A DNA stretch of 64,000 nucleotides, taken from the NCBI GenBank assembly GCA_002633005.1, contig NMRA01000184.1, forward strand, positions 236,328-300,327. Direction: 5' to 3'. This stretch comes from Phoronis australis (taxonomy: Eukaryota > Phoronida > Phoronidae). Shown in pieces: positions 58,850 through 64,000 of the stretch; the first letter of the stretch is position 1, and every line of letters begins with the position of its first letter. A program made the translations under genes and the position numbers. The notes under the pieces were generated by a model. The model saw only the letters and a list, made by a program, of their open reading frames with translations, ran no database searches and was not told the DNA's origin.

Positions 58850-60560
58850 TCAAAAGTTGTCACTACCTACCGCGACATCTGTCACTTGTCAAGCTACCCA
58901 TGGCATGACGATTACCAATGGTGCCCCAGTAGTGAGTCCAGCGCTGAGCGGGCACTGAGCGTTGAAGACAGTGTCACTGTCTCAACTAACACTAGATACA
59001 GTGGCTATTCCATAGGCTCTTCATACGGAAGCTTTTCGGCGAATTACTGATGTCCCATACTAATTAAACCATCAAAATAACGTAGCACCTTTTGTGCATA
59101 GAGGGACACCTTAGCTATGTTAACTGATCTCTGAGTGATATCCTCTATGTACATATTTTTAAACTTGTTATAGTCGTTTTTTCTTTGTTAGTATTCATTG
59201 TTATACAGTGACATGATACTCAGGAGATAGGCAATTACATCGTGATAGTACATCACCACAAAAAGTTACGAATTTCAAAATACAGGAAATCAATACCAAA
59301 TGAAACATGCCTATATGCACATGGAGTTCTAATAAACACACACCATAAATCTGGAGACAATTCAGTCAAGATAATTTGAACAAATCGAAGAAAATCTGTT
59401 GCGATTTGCTCCAGTTTCTCTTACCAGGTGACATTTTGAAGAAGTTACGTGAAATCACGCATGTTGACGAATAAAAATCCAAGGGCCACAAATCTTACAA
59501 ATTTCACCTGATACCTTCCTAACTCACGCGACTCAGTTAAAATACTTTGTGGTCATCGCGCCATGGTGAAAAAGTTAACAATAACCAAAAAGTGGAGAAG
59601 GAATTCTTTGCCAAAGTTACCTTAATTGTCATAGCTATACTTCATCAAAGATATGTGTAGAAGTAGAAAGAAACACTGAAGAAAGTAATCGCTTTTTTTA
59701 AGTCACAGTTTTATAGAATGTATTTTTGACCGTCGAAGTGAAAACTCTCAATCTTTGATCAGATTTGGCCTGTAAGACGAAATTTGTACATAAAGCGATG
59801 TAGCCCTAACCGGCCAACCGAGGGGCTTGTGTTGCCTACTCAGCAGTCAGTGAGCCATGTGTGTAGGGACGTGACATAAAATTCAACTACTTATTTAATA
59901 TTTAAAAATGCATTGATTTAAAAAAACATCAAAAACAGATTCAAACAAAAAAAATTAACAAAATCCGTTGAGTTGTTGACTTTTTATGAACGTTTGAAGA
60001 GCGATAATTAGCCCTTTTTTATGGCGGACAATATGGCCACCATTATGACTGCAAAAACGTCAGATTATATTTTTACGTTAACGAACTATATGGTGTAATA
60101 TACCAAATGATAGGTCTTTTCATTGCTTTTTTGAACAGAATGGTTAAAAAAATAGTTTAGGCAATATTTTCAACATTTCCGCAATAGCTGCCATTTTGGC
60201 ATTACTGCATTAACGATCCACCAGAAGAGATTGATTCAGCAACCATGATGTACATGTAATATATGAATATTAAAGGTGTTTTTATGAACTGCAAGGATAT
60301 CAAACTAGTGTTATGCATACATGTTTATTTTGTACAAAATGGCTGCCAAGATGACTGCCATTCATAACACAAAAGTAGTAATACAATTTTACAAGACAAA
60401 TGAAACCAACCGAAATTCATTCAATTTTAAGAACAAACTTATGCTCGACCGGCAACAAGACTACCCAGAGGTTCAACAAAAGCCCATCTGTAACAAATAC
60501 AAGGGCACACTGAGTGTATCGCATAGAGCACAGATACAAAGGATCGTCATTATTTTAATC
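58850..60560. other. Non-coding region
   Basis: AT-rich, no gene recognised. Short plus-strand frames have no motif. Confidence 0.5.
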
Positions 60561-60740
60561 CCACTAGGGGGTGCAATGCGGATGGAGCAAATGCACTCGA
60601 AACTTAAGGTGATGCAGAATACATCAAATATGTCTGAAAATGGGAAGGCATTGTAGTCTCCTTAATAGAAACCTAACTACCAAGTTTCATGAAAATCCAC
60701 CAGTGAACTCTGAAGATACACAGGAAAACACAAGAAAAAG
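60560..60740. repeat. Dispersed repeat related to ARID1 intron 9
   Basis: CACTAGGGGGTGCAATGCGG and CCAAGTTTCATGAAAATCCA resemble CTAGGGGGTGCAATAG at ~8,245 and the AAATTTCATGAAG motifs at 8.2-8.8 kb. Confidence 0.5.
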
Positions 60741-60774
60741 TTGCCCTTGGGGGCTCACCAATCATCAGATTGGT

Positions 60775-61588
60775 CTAAAACTCAATGGTAACTTTCTGGC
60801 GCTTTATCTGCTGTGTCAAATGCTTGATCTGACATGCTTTTGTAGACTTCAGTGAAGACTTGAGATCACGAATGGTTTTCTTTTCCTTCGAAACATACTG
60901 TAGTCGTCTCTTTACTTTTTGTTTCCTATATGTTAGGGCTTCTCGCTTAGAGGATGGAGTTGATGTGGATGGCTCCAATTCAACTGAAGGGCCAGCTTCA
61001 AGCTCTGGTTGTGTTAGCTCAGGAGATAGAGGTTCATGGTGGGGGTCAGCAACCTCACAAGACTGGGTTCAGGAACGAGAGGAAACAACCCTTAACTCTT
61101 CGAAAACTTCTTTAAACTGGAACATGCTTCTTTTATTTGAAACTGATTGACACTCTTTAGTGACCTATTCACCAGCGAGTTGATGTTGCTTGTAGTAATT
61201 TTCCAATTACCAATAAGTTCACGTTTTAAAGTTTCCAATTACCAATAAGTTCACGTTTTAAAGTTGACACTATCTCAGTCAGTGATTTGTTGCACTGTAA
61301 GAACACATAGAGGGCATGACCATTTTTCATGTTTTCACTGGGAACAGAGTTGAAGTTCTCTTGCAGGAACTGCCTCGCTTTGCCAGACTGAGATGGAGCT
61401 GACAATTTTCTTCTTGTTTGGAGGCATTCTGAAAATAAGACATGTAAGAAAATTAACATACCAAAGTACAGTGTCATAATATATTTGTTGTACACCAAAT
61501 GATTCAGACTGCCTTGCCCTGTAAGTATTATTAAACACTCACTACAAACCCTCAAACTAAAGTTTAATTTTTTTACACTGATGTGCAA
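60775..61588 (-). other. Unrecognised degenerate open frames, possible transposon or pseudogene remnant
   Basis: Minus-strand frames at 61,226-61,588 (LSAPSQSGKARQFLQENF, SLTEIVSTLKRELIGNWKL) and 60,775-60,978 (Lys/Arg-rich, coiled-coil-like, KREALTYRKQKVKRRLQYV) look protein-like. A 33 bp tandem duplication (61,199-61,264) puts a stop at the end of the first. A Lys-rich coiled coil would fit a transposase or a THAP-type protein, but I do not recognise a family. Confidence 0.3.
61199..61264. repeat. 33 bp tandem duplication
   Basis: TTTCCAATTACCAATAAGTT plus CACGTTTTAAAG occurs twice in immediate succession. Confidence 0.9.
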
Positions 61589-61599
61589 CGCATGGAAAA

Positions 61600-62710
61600 C
61601 ATTCTACTTACATAAGCAACACATGACAGAAAATTTATCCTTTTTGATGAGGTGTTTTGTGTACACAAAATGCACTGATTTATCATTTTTCAAAAAATTA
61701 AACAGTTCCTTTCCTTAATAAGTGTACTTCAAGAACTTGAAAACTACAAATGTAAACTTCTCCAGTTGTGGACAAAATATCATGTCAGGCAAGTGTTATT
61801 ATATTTTGTCAAATACCTCATGAAGGTAAAGGAATTGATGTTTACTTCGTTGTACCCACTTGATGATTTTCCAGGCACTAGCAACAAACTTAACTTTTGA
61901 AAGAATGACAATATCAGCAACTATTCTTGTCCCAAACTGAATTTTGATTAGAAAATCATTACATGTTATTCAGTGAAAAAATCAACGAAAACACTACTGT
62001 CATGTGGAATTGACTAAATGTGGGTTTATTTCATAAAAAAACAGTAAAACATGGCAATATTGTGAAGAAAATCAAGCCAAAAATCACACCTTAAACATCA
62101 TAAAAGAATTCGGGTTTTGAGCCAATCAAATCTCTAGGATTTGGTCACGTGACCAAAATTCGCCAGACAAATATTACCTATACCTATAATAAGTATTACA
62201 AACTCATCTATATACAAAAAATACAAATGAAGATGTATGGAACTTCATCCAAATTGATCAATTTCGCTATTAATTTACATAAACTAATCAATCTACCTAA
62301 TTTAAGAGCAATTGTTAACCATAAACTGCCATGCTGACACTGGTCTGTCATGGCTGGTCAGCGAGAATGCCTGCCCCAGGTCTCAACTTTCACAGTTAGC
62401 ACATCATGATACGGTGAATTGATTAGAATGAAATTTGGTGAACAGTTGCAAGAGATATAAAAAGAGAATACAGAATTCATTTCATAAAAGAAAATGTCTT
62501 ACCTTTCAAAATACATGCGGTCAAACAGGAGTGAAAATTTTCCCACCTTCTCACCAGTTATGGTGGGTACTTGTACGGAATTCTCCGATGCTGACCGAGT
62601 CGCCTCGGTTGTGGTTTATTGATTAGTTAAGCGCCACTCTGGGTCTACTCTCGAGTTTGGTCAGACGCTTCAAGCTGGTGCTGTTGTTATTGTTCAGGTA
62701 GGCATTCTAC
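61600..62710. other. AT-rich non-coding region; its end may include a degenerate LTR
   Basis: No gene seen. The last part (roughly from 62,560) may belong to the 5' LTR of the gypsy-like element, because an LTR should end right before the primer-binding-like site at 62,715. The LTR's 5' boundary cannot be set. Confidence 0.35.
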
Positions 62711-62714
62711 AGAT

Positions 62715-62733
62715 TGGTGTCAGAGGAGTGGGA
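62715..62733 (+). other. Primer-binding-site-like sequence (tRNA-Leu type)
   Basis: TGGTGTCAGAGGAGTGGGA resembles the complement of a tRNA-Leu 3' end (expected form TGGTGTCAG(A/G)AGTGGGA) with a two-base insertion. It lies about 190 bp before the first gag frame, as in LTR retrotransposons. Confidence 0.5.
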
Positions 62734-62920
62734 TGATTACGGTATAGGTTTATACTTGAAAGCTATGCTTTAGGTGTGTTAAAGGAAAGGGATTTGCATT
62801 TGGTTATTGTTTTTTGTGTTTAGTTGGAAATTGTTCAGTTAAAGTGTTTGGCAGGAAAAGGGGTGTGGTTTGAACTTTGACACAGATAAATAATACTCGG
62901 ATAGTGTTTTTTTCTCTGAA

Positions 62921-64000
62921 ATGGCTGAAGAAAAGGAGGATATTGTCTATATTATAAATACATTGAGAGGGTTATCGGTTGCTGCATTGGAGAGGGTGGA
63001 ATTTTTGGATAATGAGGTTAGGTTACAGTTGATTATATTAAAACAGTGTTTGGTTAGAAGTGAAGTTCTGGACAAAAAGGGGGTTGTGTCAAATTGTGAA
63101 TACGAAGATGGGCCAGATGGGGCATAGTACACCGGTGGATGCTTTACCTAGTTTTGATATGATGGATTTTGCGGGGAGTGGTGAGGATGAGGTGAAGAGT
63201 AAGGAGAGGGTGCGTACCTGGAGTGTGAAAGGTGTGAGACACGAGCGGTCCTGGCAATTTAAAGGTGGGGTAAAGGGGAGTGAGGAAGAAGATGAGGATC
63301 TACAAGGGGGTAGACATGGGGCTACAGGTAAGCGGAGTGATAGGAGCAGACAAGGACAGAGGGATAGTGGTAGAGGTAAGATGCTAGGAGTGAGAAGTAT
63401 GACGTATAATGGTAAGTCTAGTTGGTCGGCATTCCATATGAAGTTTAATAGGTATGCTGTTAGGCAGGGATGGTCGGATAGAGAATGTATGGATAATTTG
63501 ATTTTTTGTTTGGAAGGTGCTGCGGGAGAGTTTTTGACCAAGTATTTAGAACGGAACGGGAAAGTACATATTTTGAGAATTGCATGCAATTAGAGAAAAA
63601 ATTTAGTTCGCTGGGGTCACCAGAGATAGTTCAGTTAGAGTCCATGGGTTTAGTACAGAGTAAGGAGGTGTCGGTTCATGAATGGGGCGATGGGGTGTGG
63701 AGTATGGCAAGTAAGGCGTTTAGGGGGTTTCCATAGGAATACATGATGAGGCAGGCGGTGTTGAAGTTGTGCTACGGATCGTGGGATAAGGAGGCAGGGT
63801 TGAACATTGCCATGATGCAGCCAGGTTTGTTAGAGGAGGCAGTTTTGAAGTTACAGATGCAAATGCAGGTAAAAAGGGCAATCTTGGGTAAAAACGGGCC
63901 TCATCTGGTGGGTGATCCACCAAAAGTTCAGAAGGTTCAAAAAGAGGGTCAAGGGGGTGATAGTGAGGAGGTTATGGAAAGGATTTTGAGGCAGTTGGAG
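62921..64000 (+). pseudogene. Degenerate gag of a gypsy-like retrotransposon
   Basis: The start is MAEEKEDIVYIINTLRGLSV (62,921). After a frameshift near 63,060-63,120 comes the gag core SMTYNGKSSWSAFHMKFNRY, then RQGWSDRECMDNLIFCLEG (to ~63,530). After another frameshift comes EVSVHEWGDGVWSMASKAF, with a TAG at 63,734-63,736 in GFP*EYMMRQAVLKL, then CYGSWDKEAGLNIAMMQPG and an acidic tail to the edge. The FxGKSSW...F...F.RYA...GW and EYM..QA...LC...DKEAG patterns are those of gypsy gag proteins of invertebrates. Two frameshifts and a stop show that it is dead. Confidence 0.72.

Larger units (their letters stand above)
62715..64000 (+). mobile_element. Ty3/gypsy-like LTR retrotransposon, 5' part, degenerate and cut by the window edge
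   Basis: Order: PBS-like site, leader, then gag-like frames. The coding strand is markedly poor in C. The part after gag (protease, RT, integrase) would lie beyond 64,000. Confidence 0.7.

Overview
The window is animal nuclear DNA. Genes are split by GT-AG introns, intergenic DNA is AT-rich and full of transposon relics, and the proteins are metazoan: an ARID1/Osa chromatin remodeller, a Toll-like receptor with an intracellular TIR domain, and an ankyrin/SOCS-box protein. The type of TLR, the repeat families and the gag fragment suit a lophotrochozoan, most likely a mollusc. The species cannot be told from the sequence alone.

Layout. (1) 173-20,835, minus strand: a complete ARID1 gene. I resolved 16 coding exons by splice sites, and all phases agree. 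They total 6,090 nt, which gives 2,029 residues plus stop, and include the ARID DNA-binding domain (about residues 820-922) and the conserved BAF250 C-terminus (about 1,690-2,029). (2) 20,836-38,518: about 17.7 kb without a confident gene. It holds nested MITE-like elements (two related ~125 bp foldbacks, a ~700 bp element present in two inverted copies, and a 1.27 kb long-TIR element), a tRNA-derived SINE and a dead RT/RNase H LINE. (3) 38,538-41,444, plus strand: a TLR coding region in one exon, interrupted by a single in-frame TGA between the ectodomain and the last LRRs/TM/TIR. (4) 41,773-43,342: a dead Tc1/mariner element with both TIRs. (5) 43,632-49,918: a ~6.3 kb element with ~0.8 kb inverted arms made of tandem subunits. 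It carries a decayed minus-strand protein with a FEN1/XPG-like (PIN-fold) signature and is itself hit by a hAT MITE that has a perfect 8 bp target duplication. (6) 50,832-56,046, minus strand: three exons of an ankyrin-repeat/SOCS-box (ASB-like) gene, whose 5' end is not resolved. (7) 58,900-64,000: repeats, then the 5' part of a degenerate Ty3/gypsy element (primer-binding-site-like sequence and gag), cut by the window edge.

The three host genes have no visible functional link. They act in chromatin remodelling (BAF/SWI-SNF), innate immune sensing, and probably Cul5-type ubiquitin ligase substrate recognition. The candidates for something little described are the long-TIR element with the FEN1-like protein (43.6-49.9 kb) and the TLR with an otherwise open frame across one TGA. 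Single N characters at 3,992, 38,134 and 46,534 mark assembly joins. The last one sits exactly between two near-identical ~300 bp copies and is probably a false duplication.
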